A stretch of 28,048 bases of DNA from the NCBI GenBank assembly GCA_017551215.1, contig JAFZMA010000023.1, positions 1 to 28,048 of the forward strand, given 5' to 3'. Made by a program: the position numbers and the translations under genes. The DNA comes from Bacteroidales bacterium (lineage in GTDB: Bacteria; Bacteroidota; Bacteroidia; Bacteroidales; UBA932). Positions 1-8,823 of the stretch are shown here, in pieces (positions within the stretch are counted from its first letter, which is position 1; every line of letters begins with the position of its first letter). Under the pieces are notes generated by a model that made no database searches, was not told the DNA's origin, and was given only the letters and a program-made list of their open reading frames with translations.

Positions 1-1
1 C

Positions 2-565
2 GGAACGTTCTACGATATGAAGAAAGGCGGCAGTGTATGCTATCTCCAGATAGATGGTGTGGTAGCAGACACTACCAAGGGCAAGGATATGAAAGTAAGG
101 GCAAACGGAGCGGTTGTAATCAAAAAAGGGAAACTTTCCGTTGAACCTTGGAGTCCTGACAGGGAGAAAGAATTCCGTGCAAATCTCAAAAAGAAAACAT
201 CTGTGATGGCCACAATGCCGCTTCTGATAAAAGACGGATATGCCGTTGAACTGCCTTATTACAAGGGATTTTCAGACAAGCGCCATCCTCGCAGCGTGGT
301 TTTCGAGAAAGATGGCAAAATCTGCCTGATGGTAATAGACGGACGCAGCAAGGGCAATGCCGCGGGAATGACACTGGATGAAGTTCAGCGATACTTGCTT
401 TCCATGGGCGGCAAGGGCTGTACTGCCGCGGTGAACCTCGACGGCGGCGGCTCCTCCACCCTCTGGCTGAAAGAAGGAGGAGTTATCAATCATCCGTCAG
501 ACAACGGCAAGTTTGACCATAAAGGCGAACGCCGAGTCGCCAACTCCATAATCGTTCTTCAGTAG
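2..565 (+). CDS. Phosphodiester glycosidase (NAGPA-domain) protein, 5' end cut by window
   Basis: The frame is open from the first bases of the window and reads GTFYDMKKGGSV before the first internal ATG at 17. The gene therefore starts upstream and about 187 C-terminal residues are visible. The opening stretch, the block LMVIDGRSKGNAAGMTLDE and the glycine-rich block VNLDGGGSSTLWL followed by RRVANSIIV are typical of the phosphodiester glycosidase/NAGPA domain (formerly DUF2233). That family includes the uncovering enzyme that removes GlcNAc from phosphodiesters, and bacterial members are usually exported and act on glycans. No signal peptide can be judged because the N-terminus is missing. 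It converges with infB across a 118-nt gap that holds a candidate terminator. The family call is firm; the substrate is unknown. Confidence 0.82.
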   Translation, partial: GTFYDMKKGGSVCYLQIDGVVADTTKGKDMKVRANGAVVIKKGKLSVEPWSPDREKEFRANLKKKTSVMATMPLLIKDGYAVELPYYKGFSDKRHPRSVVFEKDGKICLMVIDGRSKGNAAGMTLDEVQRYLLSMGGKGCTAAVNLDGGGSSTLWLKEGGVINHPSDNGKFDHKGERRVANSIIVLQ

Positions 566-600
566 GGCGTTTTTAATAAGTAATTGTAAATCAAGATAAT

Positions 601-639
601 AAAGAAAAGAGGGGTGGCTTTTTTACCATCCCCTTCTTT
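601..639. terminator. Candidate terminator between convergent genes
   Basis: GGGGTGG at 611-617 can pair with CCATCCCC at 626-633 (one bulged T) around a T-rich loop. AAAGAA at 601-606 can pair with TTCTTT at 634-639. The hairpin lies between the glycosidase stop at 565 and the infB stop at 684, where a bidirectional terminator would be expected. A clean U-tract after the stem is lacking on the plus strand, so this is only moderately supported. Confidence 0.4.
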
Positions 640-683
640 GCTTAAATACTTGTAAATTAGAGGTTTATCAAAAACGGCAACCT

Positions 684-3392
684 TTAGAGGGTTCTCTTGA
701 TTTCCTCAATCTTGTAGGCCTCGATTACGTCGCCTTCCTTGATATCGTTGAAGTTCTCGATACCAAGACCGCAGTCGTAGCCGGACGCTACTTCCTTGAC
801 GTCGTCCTTGCCTCTCTTGATGGATGCCAGAACGCCTTCCTTGATAACGATACCGTCGCGGATAACCCTGATCTTGGCTGTCCTTGTAATCTTGCCCTCC
901 TTGACCATACAGCCGGCGATTGTTCCCACCTTGGAAATCTTGAATGTCTGCCTTACTTCCAGGGTAGAGGTTACAACTTCCTTCTCCACAGGGGCAAGCA
1001 TACCCTCGATACCGCTCTTGACCTCGTTGATGGCGTCGTAGATGACTGAGTAGAGGCGGATTTCGATTTCCTCCTTCTCGGCCATCTTTCTGGCGTTCAT
1101 GGACGGGCGAACCTGGAATCCAATGATGATAGCCTCTGAAGCCTCTGCCAGCAGGACATCGCTCTCTGAGATTTCTCCAACGGCCTTGTGGATGACGTTC
1201 ACCCTTACTTCCTCTGTTGAGAGCTTGATCAGGGAATCGCTGAGAGCCTCTATAGAACCGTCCACGTCTCCCTTGACAATGATATTGAGTTCCTTGAAGT
1301 TGCCAATTGCGATTCTTCTTCCGAGCTCTTCCAGAGTGATGTGCTTCTGGGTTCTGAGTCCCTGGATTCTGAGCAGCTGCTCACGCTTGTTGGCAATCTC
1401 GCGGGCATCCCTTTCGTTATCGAAGATGTTGAAGGTATCGCCTGCCTGAGGAGCGCCGTTCAGACCGAGTACAGAAACCGGTACGGAAGGTCCGGCTTCC
1501 TTGATCTTCTGGCCTCTCTCGTTGAACATGGCCTTTACCTTTCCGGTGTACATACCCGAGAGCATGATGTCTCCGGTATGAAGAGTTCCGCCCTGAACCA
1601 GGAGTGTTGCCAGATAGCCTCTACCCTTGTCCAGAGAGGACTCGATAACTGTACCCACAGCCTTCTTGTTCGGATTTGCCTTGAGGTCAAGCATATCGGC
1701 CTCCAGCAGAACCTTGTCCAGAAGGTCTGCCACGCCAATTCCTTTCTTTGCGGAAATTTCCTGGCACTGGTACTTACCGCCCCAGTCTTCCACCAGAATG
1801 TTCATCTGGGAGAGCTGCTCGCGGATCTTGTCCGGCATAGCGCCTGGCTTGTCTATCTTGTTGATGGCAAATATCATAGGAACTCCGGCAGCCTGGGCAT
1901 GGTTGATGGCCTCTATGGTCTGAGGCATCACGGCATCGTCTGCGGCAACTATGATAATCGCAAGGTCAGTCATCTTGGCACCACGGGCACGCATAGCGGT
2001 AAACGCCTCGTGACCAGGGGTATCCAGGAACGTAATCCTTCTTCCGTTCGGAAGCTTCACGTTGTACGCTCCAATGTGCTGTGTAATACCACCGGCCTCA
2101 CCCGCAATCACATTGGACTGACGGATGTAGTCCAGTAGGGAAGTCTTACCGTGGTCTACGTGTCCCATCACTGTAACGATAGGGGCTCTCGGCTGCATAT
2201 CTTCCGGAGTGTCCTCCTCTGTCTCTTCCTTGATAGCCTCCTGAATCTCAGCGGAAACGAACTCGATCTTATAGCCGAAATCTTCAGCCACAAGCGTGAG
2301 GGCATCGGCATCCAGTCTCTGGTTGATAGATACCATAAGTCCAAGGTTCATGCATGCGCTGATAACCTTGGTAACCGGCTGGTCTATCATCACGGCCAGA
2401 TCGTTGACCGTTACAAACTCGGTGACTTTAAGGATGTTGCTCTCCTGTCCCTTCCTCTGGATCTCCTCTTCCCTTCTTTCCTCAGCGATTTCTCTCTTCT
2501 CCCTGCGGTACTTGCTTCCCTTGGTCTTTCCCTTGCCTTCTACCATCCTCTGATAGGTCTCCTTGATCTGCTTCTGAACCTCATCCTCGTCTATCTCGTT
2601 GCGGATAGGCTTGAATCCCTTCTTTCCCTTCTTGTCCTTAGCCTTCTTGGCGGCCTCGCGGTTCTGGTTGCTCTCCTTGTTGATATCCACCTTTTCCTTG
2701 GTGTTCTTCTTTATCCTTTCCCTCTTTCCGCCGCTCTTCTTCTTAGGGGTCTCAAACTTGGAAAGGTCTATCCTCTGGCCGGTATCCTTTGGACCCTGAA
2801 GCTGCTCAACCTTAGTCTCTATGAAATTGCTTGGAGTCTCTTCTTTTGTCTGAGTCTCAACAGGTTCTGCAGGCTTCTCCTCTTTTTCCTCAGACACGGG
2901 CTTTTCTTCTTTTACAGGCTCTTCCTTCTTCTTTGCAGGAGCCTTTGGAGCTTTTTCTGCCTTCTTTGCCTCCGGCTTCTTTTCTTCCTCTGCAGGCTTT
3001 TTTGCCTCTTCTTTCTTTTCAGGCTTAGCAGGTTCTGCCTTCTCCTTCTTTCCGGAGAGCTTGTCCAGATCTATCTTTCCTACAACTGTAGGTGCCTTAG
3101 GAGCTTCTACGGCAGTTTCGATGAAGTTTTCCTTTGGCTTTTCTTCTTTTTCCAGCTGATAGGTCTTCTTCTCGCTTTCGGAAATCCTGAGAGACCCGGC
3201 TATCTTCTTGGCATCTTCCTTTACCTGCTGCTGAGGAAGAAACTCCTTCTGTACCAATGCGTAAGTTTCCTCATCGAGCTTGGCATTAGGATTGGCCTCC
3301 ACGCTCTTTCCCTTCTTTTCCAAGAAGTTAATGAGGGTGCTCATTCCTATGTTAAAGTCTTTGAGTACTTTACTGATTCTCATTCCTGCCAT
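684..3392 (-). CDS. infB: Translation initiation factor IF-2
   Basis: IF-2 is the GTPase that brings initiator fMet-tRNA to the 30S subunit and promotes subunit joining. The 902-residue protein starts with an IF2 N-terminal helical domain ([22 protein letters not shown]). A long Lys/Glu/Pro/Ala-rich linker to about residue 300 follows. The G domain has GHVDHGKT at residues 410-417, DTPGHEAF and NKID, and the C-terminal beta-barrel and fMet-binding domains come last. The length suits the long Bacteroidota form. The first ATG (3392) is chosen because AAGGAG lies seven bases upstream of it; a second ATG three codons later (3383) is the alternative and gives the N-terminus more usual for the family. 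The linker holds an internal repeat (NFIETxVE and IDLxK twice). It follows nusA by 20 nt and is surely cotranscribed with it. Confidence 0.98.
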   Translation of the reverse strand: MAGMRISKVLKDFNIGMSTLINFLEKKGKSVEANPNAKLDEETYALVQKEFLPQQQVKEDAKKIAGSLRISESEKKTYQLEKEEKPKENFIETAVEAPKAPTVVGKIDLDKLSGKKEKAEPAKPEKKEEAKKPAEEEKKPEAKKAEKAPKAPAKKKEEPVKEEKPVSEEKEEKPAEPVETQTKEETPSNFIETKVEQLQGPKDTGQRIDLSKFETPKKKSGGKRERIKKNTKEKVDINKESNQNREAAKKAKDKKGKKGFKPIRNEIDEDEVQKQIKETYQRMVEGKGKTKGSKYRREKREIAEERREEEIQRKGQESNILKVTEFVTVNDLAVMIDQPVTKVISACMNLGLMVSINQRLDADALTLVAEDFGYKIEFVSAEIQEAIKEETEEDTPEDMQPRAPIVTVMGHVDHGKTSLLDYIRQSNVIAGEAGGITQHIGAYNVKLPNGRRITFLDTPGHEAFTAMRARGAKMTDLAIIIVAADDAVMPQTIEAINHAQAAGVPMIFAINKIDKPGAMPDKIREQLSQMNILVEDWGGKYQCQEISAKKGIGVADLLDKVLLEADMLDLKANPNKKAVGTVIESSLDKGRGYLATLLVQGGTLHTGDIMLSGMYTGKVKAMFNERGQKIKEAGPSVPVSVLGLNGAPQAGDTFNIFDNERDAREIANKREQLLRIQGLRTQKHITLEELGRRIAIGNFKELNIIVKGDVDGSIEALSDSLIKLSTEEVRVNVIHKAVGEISESDVLLAEASEAIIIGFQVRPSMNARKMAEKEEIEIRLYSVIYDAINEVKSGIEGMLAPVEKEVVTSTLEVRQTFKISKVGTIAGCMVKEGKITRTAKIRVIRDGIVIKEGVLASIKRGKDDVKEVASGYDCGLGIENFNDIKEGDVIEAYKIEEIKRTL

Positions 3393-3412
3393 ATCTTATC
3401 TCCTTTTTTTAT

Positions 3413-4666
3413 TTATTCGTCCATAGGATCCTCGAACTCTGCCTGGAGGATCTTCTTAACCTCTTCTACGGTTTCCTGGTCAAGGTCTGCCCTTTCCATA
3501 ATGTCCTCATTGCTCATTCTCAAGACATCCTTGGCGGTATCGAATCCAACCTTGCGGAGGGCGTCGATAACCCACTGGTCTATCTCGTCGTTGAACGAGC
3601 TCAGGAGAACGTCGTCATCGTCTGCACCCTGAACATCCCTGAAGATTTCTATGTCCATGCCAATCATCATCTCGGCAAGACGGATGTTGCTTCCGTTCTT
3701 TCCGACAGCCAGTGAAACCTGGGATGAATCCATGGTGATAAGAGCCTTGCCCTCTTCCTCATTGATCTTGATTGTAGAAATCTTAGCTGGAGAAAGAGCC
3801 CTCTGAATCAGAAGCTGAGTGTTTGTGGTCCAGCTGATAACGTCTATGTTCTCGTTGCGGAGTTCGCGAACGATACCATGTATACGGCTACCCTTTACGC
3901 CCACGCATGCTCCTACAGGATCAATGCGGTCATCGTAAGACTCAACGGCAACCTTAGCGCGGTCACCCGGCATACGCACAATCTTCTTGATAGTGATGAG
4001 TCCGTCGAAAATCTCCGGAACTTCCTGCTCGAACAGTCTCTCCAGGAACACGCTGGCGGTTCTGGAAAGAATGATGCTCGGAGTGTTGTTCTTCATCTCC
4101 ACCTTGGCAACCACTGCCTTAACGGAGTCTCCCTTGCGGAAATAGTCAGACGGAATCTGCTCGCTCTTAGGCAGAACCAGCTCGTTGTCCGCATCGTCGC
4201 GAACCAGAACTTCCTTCTTCCAAACCTGGTAAACCTCTCCCACAACTATTTCTCCAATCTTGTCTTTGTAGTAGTTGAAAAGGTTGGCTTTGTCTATGTC
4301 CATAATCCTTCCGGAGAGATTCTGCCTGAGGTTCAGGACAGCCCTTCTGCCAAAGGAAGAAAGAGGAATCTCCTCTGTATAATCCTCGCCGATTTCAAAG
4401 TCGTTGTCCGGCTCCTTTGCATCTATCTCAGCCTTGGAGATTTCCAGCATAGGATCCTGAACCTCCTCGACTATGGTTCTGTTGCGCCAGATCTGGAGGT
4501 CTCCCTTGTCGATGTTGATGATGATGTCGAAATTGTCAGCGGTACCGTAAGTCTTGGCCAGCTGGGTGCGGAAGATATCTTCCAAAACGCTCATCAAAGT
4601 TGCCCTGTCAATGCCTTTGCCCTCTTTGAATTCAGCAAAGAACTGGGCTAAATTTAATCCTTCCAT
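3413..4666 (-). CDS. nusA: Transcription termination/antitermination factor NusA
   Basis: NusA binds RNA polymerase and nascent RNA and controls pausing, termination and antitermination. The 417-residue product begins MEGLNLAQFFAEFKEGKGID. An N-terminal polymerase-binding domain is followed by an S1 domain (IGEIVVGEVYQVWKKEVLV), two KH domains (DPVGACVGVKGSRIHG and SLAVGKNGSNIRLAE) and an acidic helical C-terminus (DEIDQWVIDALRKVGFDTAKDV). The start at 4666 is set by family alignment and by an A/T-rich leader; the reading frame stays open for a further 394 codons upstream, but that part is antisense to lpxD and is not coding. It is the first gene of a nusA-infB operon. rimP, which normally precedes nusA, is absent here. 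Confidence 0.97.
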   Translation of the reverse strand: MEGLNLAQFFAEFKEGKGIDRATLMSVLEDIFRTQLAKTYGTADNFDIIINIDKGDLQIWRNRTIVEEVQDPMLEISKAEIDAKEPDNDFEIGEDYTEEIPLSSFGRRAVLNLRQNLSGRIMDIDKANLFNYYKDKIGEIVVGEVYQVWKKEVLVRDDADNELVLPKSEQIPSDYFRKGDSVKAVVAKVEMKNNTPSIILSRTASVFLERLFEQEVPEIFDGLITIKKIVRMPGDRAKVAVESYDDRIDPVGACVGVKGSRIHGIVRELRNENIDVISWTTNTQLLIQRALSPAKISTIKINEEEGKALITMDSSQVSLAVGKNGSNIRLAEMMIGMDIEIFRDVQGADDDDVLLSSFNDEIDQWVIDALRKVGFDTAKDVLRMSNEDIMERADLDQETVEEVKKILQAEFEDPMDE

Positions 4667-4786
4667 GATATTTAAAATTTTTAATTTCTTTCTCAGCGAC
4701 AGGTAAACCTTCCGTAAAAAGTTATCTGTCAGAGCAATAAAGAAGGGAACCATCTGGTCCCCTGTCTCACTTGCCTTATCGGGGAG

Positions 4787-4818
4787 CAAAAGTATGCAAA
4801 AGTCTTTAAAAATCAAAA
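4787..4818 (-). promoter_or_regulatory. Promoter of nusA-infB (Bacteroidota type)
   Basis: Read on the minus strand, TTTTG (complement of 4814-4818), a 19-base spacer and TACTTTTG (complement of 4787-4794) fit the Bacteroidota sigma-ABfr pattern of a TTTG -33 box and a TAnnTTTG -7 box. Transcription would start near 4780, giving a leader of about 113 nt. That leader can form a small hairpin (GGGACC/GGTTCCC, 4747-4763 on the plus strand). The promoter overlaps the candidate lpxD promoter on the other strand. Confidence 0.6.
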
Positions 4819-4826
4819 TTTTCTCG

Positions 4827-4834
4827 TAAATTTG
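4827..4834 (+). promoter_or_regulatory. Candidate -7 box for lpxD
   Basis: TAAATTTG is an exact TAnnTTTG match 33 nt before the lpxD ATG. A start near 4841 would leave a leader of about 27 nt. The -33 region (near 4804, CTTT) is weak. Confidence 0.45.
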
Positions 4835-4867
4835 AAAGTTAATTGAACCAGTCCAAATAATCAAGAT

Positions 4868-5872
4868 ATGGAAGTAACAGCCCAAACAATCGCCGAGCAC
4901 CTTAAAGGAGAAATCATCGGTGACCCGAATGTAAAGGTCAGAATGGTAGCAAAAATAGAGCATGGCAAACCCAATGAGGTTTGTATTCTTCATAACGACA
5001 AATACAAGGATTACCTTCTTACAAGCAATGCCGGAATAGTGATAGTGAGCCGTCATCTGGTTCCTGAGCAGAAAGTCACTCCAACCCTCATTGTAATGGA
5101 AGATGCCCATCCGGCTTTTGCCATGCTGCTGGAGCTTTTGAATTCCATTAAAAAGAGCCGCAAGAAAGGGCACAGCCTGCTGTCTTACAGGGCCTGGTCC
5201 AGCAAGATAGGAAAGCATGTATATATCGGCAGATTCAGCTATATAGGTTCCAAGAGCGTTGTTGGAAACAACTGTCAGATTTACCCTCAGGTTTATATCG
5301 GTAGCAATGTTATCATAGGGGAAAACGTGATTTTGTATCCTGGTGTAAAGATTTATGACGGCTGCAAGGTAGGCAACAACTGCATACTCCACGCAAACGT
5401 TGTAATAGGCTCGGACGGATTCGGCTTTGCGCCTGTGGAAGACGGAAGCTACAAGAAAATTCCTCAGACCGGAAACGTCGTAATAGAAGACGATGTGGAG
5501 ATTGGCTCCAATACGGTTGTAGACCGCGCGGCAATGGAATCCACAATAATCCGCAAGGGAGTTAAACTGGACAATCTCATACAGATAGCCCACAATGTGG
5601 AAATAGGGGAGAACACCGTTATTGCAGCCCAAAGTGGAATTGCCGGAAGCACCAGGATAGGAAAGAACTGTATGCTTGGAGGTCAGGTGGGAGTTGTTGG
5701 CCATATTACGGTTGGAGACGGAACCAAGGTCAACGCCCAGTCCGGAATCCAGGGTTCGGTCAAGAGCGAGCTCGGACAAAAGGGCCTGATGGGCAGTCCG
5801 GCCATACTGATGAGCCAGTATCTGAAATGCTATGCCAAGTTCCGTCATCTGGCAGACCCTGAGAAGAAATAA
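4868..5872 (+). CDS. lpxD: UDP-3-O-(3-hydroxyacyl)glucosamine N-acyltransferase LpxD
   Basis: LpxD adds the N-linked 3-hydroxyacyl chain to UDP-3-O-acylglucosamine, the third step of lipid A synthesis, in the cytoplasm. The 334-residue protein has the LpxD N-terminal uridine-binding domain (residues 1 to about 100). A left-handed beta-helix of hexapeptide repeats (IGxxV type) follows, then a short helical tail. The loop [20 protein letters not shown] and the catalytic histidine in QIAHNVEIG (His242) are conserved, and VVDRAAM is also typical. It heads the lipid A cluster and is divergent from nusA. The ATG at 4868 suits the family N-terminus ([19 protein letters not shown]). Confidence 0.97.
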   Translation: MEVTAQTIAEHLKGEIIGDPNVKVRMVAKIEHGKPNEVCILHNDKYKDYLLTSNAGIVIVSRHLVPEQKVTPTLIVMEDAHPAFAMLLELLNSIKKSRKKGHSLLSYRAWSSKIGKHVYIGRFSYIGSKSVVGNNCQIYPQVYIGSNVIIGENVILYPGVKIYDGCKVGNNCILHANVVIGSDGFGFAPVEDGSYKKIPQTGNVVIEDDVEIGSNTVVDRAAMESTIIRKGVKLDNLIQIAHNVEIGENTVIAAQSGIAGSTRIGKNCMLGGQVGVVGHITVGDGTKVNAQSGIQGSVKSELGQKGLMGSPAILMSQYLKCYAKFRHLADPEKK

Positions 5873-5878
5873 TTTTCG

Positions 5879-5886
5879 TACATTTG
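5879..5886 (+). promoter_or_regulatory. Candidate internal -7 box before lpxC
   Basis: TACATTTG matches TAnnTTTG exactly in the 37-nt lpxD-lpxC gap, and a start about seven bases later would leave a leader of roughly 17 nt. No convincing -33 TTG is seen, so lpxC may simply be read through from lpxD. Confidence 0.35.
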
Positions 5887-5909
5887 CGAATTACCAAAAC
5901 CTAACCTGT

Positions 5910-6845
5910 ATGTACACAAACCAGCACACTCTGAAGGGAAAATACGAGTTCGAGGGAAAAGGCCTCCATACCGGCCGAAAGGTTCACATGCTGGTAGAAC
6001 CGGCTCCAAAGAACTTCGGAATCCAGTTCAAGCGTTCGGATCTTGGAGAAAGTGCTCCTCTGGTAGAAGCCTGCGTAGATTACGTAAGCGCTACTGCCCG
6101 TGGCACTACCCTTGATAAACAGGGTGTTACAGTTCTTACACTCGAGCATCTGATGGGTGCGCTCTATGGAATGCACATAGACAACGCCCTTATCACTCTT
6201 GATGCTCCGGAGGTTCCGATTCTTGACGGAAGCGCCAAGCCTTACGCGGACGCGTTCTCAAAAGACGGTCTCCAGGAACAGAATGCTCCAAGAAAGTATC
6301 TTGTTCTTGACCGCAAGGTTGTATGCCGCAACGAGAAGGGCAGCGAGATGGTTGTCCTGCCGGACGATCATTTCTCCATAGATGTGATGATAGATTACAA
6401 CTCCAAGGTTGTGGGATGCCAATACGCGCGTTTAGAGACAGATACGGACTTTGTAAAGGAGATTGCCCCATGCCGCACCTTTGTGTTCCTTCATGAGCTG
6501 GAGCCGCTGTTCAAGTACAACCTTATCAAAGGAGGAGACCTGGACAACGCCCTTGTCATAGTGGAGAATCCTATGCCTCAGGAGGAACTTGACCGCTTGG
6601 CAGGCATTTTCAACGTCAAGAGGCTGGAAAGGGTACCTGAAGGTTATCTGTCACATACTTCTCTGCGATTCCAGAACGAATGTGCAAGGCACAAGCTTCT
6701 GGATGTGCTTGGAGACTTCTCTCTTGTGGGTTATCCGATCAAGGGAAAGGTGATTGCATACAAGAGCGGCCACTCCATCAACTCCACAATTGCCCGAGAG
6801 CTCCGTACTCTGGCTCTCAAGCAGTTCCGCAGACAAGAACAGTAA
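5910..6845 (+). CDS. lpxC: UDP-3-O-acyl-N-acetylglucosamine deacetylase LpxC (unfused)
   Basis: LpxC is the zinc deacetylase of the committed step of lipid A synthesis. From the ATG at 5910 (MYTNQHTLKGKYEFEGKGLHTG) the protein has 311 residues, close to stand-alone LpxC. Visible active-site residues are Glu79-His80 in LTLEHLMGAL, His261 and Asp265 in HKLLDVLGD (zinc ligands with His80), and His288 in SGHSIN. An earlier in-frame ATG at 5832 lies inside lpxD and is rejected. In most Bacteroidota LpxC is fused to FabZ. Here a TAA at 6843 ends LpxC, and fabZ resumes in the same frame 21 nt later with no other stop between. This looks like fission of the ancestral fusion. Confidence 0.96.
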   Translation: MYTNQHTLKGKYEFEGKGLHTGRKVHMLVEPAPKNFGIQFKRSDLGESAPLVEACVDYVSATARGTTLDKQGVTVLTLEHLMGALYGMHIDNALITLDAPEVPILDGSAKPYADAFSKDGLQEQNAPRKYLVLDRKVVCRNEKGSEMVVLPDDHFSIDVMIDYNSKVVGCQYARLETDTDFVKEIAPCRTFVFLHELEPLFKYNLIKGGDLDNALVIVENPMPQEELDRLAGIFNVKRLERVPEGYLSHTSLRFQNECARHKLLDVLGDFSLVGYPIKGKVIAYKSGHSINSTIARELRTLALKQFRRQEQ

Positions 6846-6866
6846 AGAAATTTTAATTGTAGAAAA

Positions 6867-7376
6867 ATGGATATCGAGAAAATCAAGGAAGTTAAGCAGA
6901 GACTTACCGTCGCACCAAAGTACGATCCTGACGCTGCACCTGTTTATGATGTATTGGGAATTCAAAAACTCCTTCCTCACCGTCCTCCATTCCTGATGGT
7001 GGACAGGATAACGGAAGTGGAGGACGATGCCATTGTTGGAATAAAGACCATTGGCGTGAACGAATATTTCTTCAGAGGGCATTTCCCTACAGAACCTGTG
7101 GTTCCGGGAGTATTGCTTATAGAGGCAATGGCTCAGGTTGGCGGCATATTGGTTCTCAGGGGATTGGACGAGCCGGAAAAGTATTCCACATACTTTGCAA
7201 AGATAGACGGTGTAAAGTTCCGTCGCAAAGTGGTTCCGGGAGATGTTGTGACGTTCAAGCTCATAATCACCCAGCCGCTTGAACATTCTCTCGTATGCAT
7301 GAGAGGAAAGGCTTGGGTAGGCAATTCTGTTGCCTGTGAGGGAGATATGGTTGCACAGGTTATAAAGAACAAGTAA
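6867..7376 (+). CDS. fabZ: 3-hydroxyacyl-ACP dehydratase FabZ (split from LpxC)
   Basis: FabZ dehydrates 3-hydroxyacyl-ACP in fatty acid elongation and so competes with LpxA/LpxD for hydroxyacyl-ACP. The 169-residue protein carries a hot-dog fold with catalytic His72 in GHFPTEPVVPG and Glu86 in LLIEAMAQVGG, 14 residues apart as in E. coli. It also has LLPHRPPFLMVDRI and the C-terminal FRRKVVPGD. The first 30 residues (APKYDPDAAPVYDV before LLPHR) resemble the linker of the Bacteroides LpxC-FabZ fusion and are longer than a normal FabZ start. The initiation region is A/T-rich (TTTTAATTGTAGAAAA then ATG), as expected for this phylum, so independent translation is plausible. It lies in the same frame as lpxC. 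Confidence 0.96.
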   Translation: MDIEKIKEVKQRLTVAPKYDPDAAPVYDVLGIQKLLPHRPPFLMVDRITEVEDDAIVGIKTIGVNEYFFRGHFPTEPVVPGVLLIEAMAQVGGILVLRGLDEPEKYSTYFAKIDGVKFRRKVVPGDVVTFKLIITQPLEHSLVCMRGKAWVGNSVACEGDMVAQVIKNK

Positions 7377-7393
7377 CATTAAAAGAATATAGC

Positions 7394-8188
7394 ATGGAAA
7401 ACGCTAACGTCCATCCGAAAGCTAAGATAGGCAAGAACGTTGTAATAAGTCCATACGTAACCATTGCGGAACACGTGGAGATTGGAGACAATTGCTGGAT
7501 AGGCCCTTGTGCAGCTATCAACGATTTTGTCAAAATCGGAAACAACTGCAAGATTTTCAACGGGGCTGTTATTGGCGGCCTTCCTCAGGACCTAAAGTTC
7601 AAGGGAGAGGAATCATACGTGGAGATCGGTAACAATGTCATGATTAGAGAATACTGTACCGTAAGCCGTGGAACAGAAGCCAGCGGAAAGAACAAGACCG
7701 TTATCGGAGACGACAGTTTCCTTATGGCATACGTTCACGTGGCTCATGACTGCCGTATAGGAAAGCATTGTATCCTTGTAAGTTACGTAGGTCTTGCCGG
7801 TGAGACTGACATGGAAGACTGGGCTATAATCGGCGGTCATTCCGCAGTTCACCAGTTCACTCATATCGGATGCCACGCAATGATTGCCGGAGGTTCCTTC
7901 CTGAGCAAGGACGTACCTCCATACGCAATTGCTGGAGACCGCCCGGTTACTTTCTCCGGAATCAATGTTGTTGGCCTTAGAAGAAGAGGCTTTACAATGG
8001 AGCAGATAGACAGGATGAGAGACGTCTACAGGATTATTTACATGAATGGTCTGAACGTTTCTGACGCCTGCCGTGCCGCAGAGGCTGAGCTTCCTGATTC
8101 TCCGGAAAAGAGAATGATTCTGGACTTCATAGAGAACAGCAAGAGAGGCATCATAAGGTACAATCCTCTCAAATCAACATCAGAGTAA
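7394..8188 (+). CDS. lpxA: Acyl-ACP--UDP-N-acetylglucosamine O-acyltransferase LpxA
   Basis: LpxA performs the first lipid A step, transfer of a 3-hydroxyacyl chain to UDP-GlcNAc. The 264 residues begin with hexapeptide repeats (VHPKAKIGKNVVISPYVTI) forming a left-handed beta-helix. The family block IGGLPQDLKFKGEESYVEIG is present, and the catalytic histidine is His118 in HVAHDCRIG. AIAGDRPVTFSGINVVGLRRRGF and a helical C-terminus complete the protein. The length is normal. It follows fabZ by 17 nt and ends two bases before the WbqC-like gene, so it sits inside one transcription unit. Confidence 0.97.
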   Translation: MENANVHPKAKIGKNVVISPYVTIAEHVEIGDNCWIGPCAAINDFVKIGNNCKIFNGAVIGGLPQDLKFKGEESYVEIGNNVMIREYCTVSRGTEASGKNKTVIGDDSFLMAYVHVAHDCRIGKHCILVSYVGLAGETDMEDWAIIGGHSAVHQFTHIGCHAMIAGGSFLSKDVPPYAIAGDRPVTFSGINVVGLRRRGFTMEQIDRMRDVYRIIYMNGLNVSDACRAAEAELPDSPEKRMILDFIENSKRGIIRYNPLKSTSE

Positions 8189-8190
8189 TA

Positions 8191-8823
8191 ATGCGGCTGT
8201 TGCTCAGCAGCGCGTATTTCCCTCCCGTGGAGTATTTTGCAGCAATTGCAAGATACAATGGGGCTTTGGTGGAATCCTGCGAGAATTACCAGAAGCAATC
8301 TTACCGTAACCGCTGCACCATTCTTACAGCCAATGGAAAGATGAACCTCAATATCCCCGTCCTCAGAGGCGGGGACAATCTTACCCACAGTGTTCCCATC
8401 GCCGAGATAGAAATAGACTATCAGGAAAACTGGCCAATACGCCACATCAGGGCAATGGAGGCGGCTTACATGAAATCTCCTTTCTTTGAGTATTATATAG
8501 ATGATATCTCAGAGATTCTGCTGAAGAAAGAAAAGTCTCTTTTTGCCCTCAATCTTTCACTGACAAAGCTCATGCTCTCCTTTTGTGGCATCAAGGCGGA
8601 AATAGGCCTTACAACGGAATTCAGGGCAGATTATAAAGATACAGATGTGGTGGATTTTAGAAACCGCATCCATCCAAAGGGCAAGTTCCCTTCTCTGCTC
8701 CAGGAATGGGGAAAAGAAAAACCCTGGTGGCAGGTCTTTGCCAGACAGGGTTTTGTCTCTGGTTTGAGCATTGTGGATCTTCTTTTCAACGAAGGTCCAA
8801 ACGCCATATCATTTCTTGTCTAG
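8191..8823 (+). CDS. WbqC-like family protein
   Basis: The 210-residue protein has features of the WbqC-like family (PF08889): an N-terminal SSAYFPPVEYFAAIARYN, then NYQKQSYRNRCTILTANGKMNLNIPV, IDYQENWPIRHIRAMEAAYMKSPFFEYY, and a C-terminal WWQVFARQGFVSGLSIVDLLFNEGP. WbqC relatives occur in O-antigen and glycan gene clusters, but their biochemical role is not settled. It starts two bases after the lpxA stop, which suggests translational coupling with the lipid A genes and fits an envelope role. Its stop codon overlaps the stop of the convergent outer-membrane protein gene. Confidence 0.85.
   Translation: MRLLLSSAYFPPVEYFAAIARYNGALVESCENYQKQSYRNRCTILTANGKMNLNIPVLRGGDNLTHSVPIAEIEIDYQENWPIRHIRAMEAAYMKSPFFEYYIDDISEILLKKEKSLFALNLSLTKLMLSFCGIKAEIGLTTEFRADYKDTDVVDFRNRIHPKGKFPSLLQEWGKEKPWWQVFARQGFVSGLSIVDLLFNEGPNAISFLV

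Noticed and set aside
2151..3632. Long plus-strand open frame opposite infB and the nusA end
   Set aside because: It is antisense to the well-supported infB linker; the Leu/Phe-rich product is the reverse reading of Lys/Glu-rich codons.
4667..4867. tRNA or riboswitch in the nusA leader
   Set aside because: No cloverleaf or known riboswitch core could be found, only a small hairpin.
4667..5848. 394-codon upstream extension of the nusA frame
   Set aside because: It is antisense to lpxD, and NusA homologues begin at MEGLNLAQFF; the promoter also lies within it.
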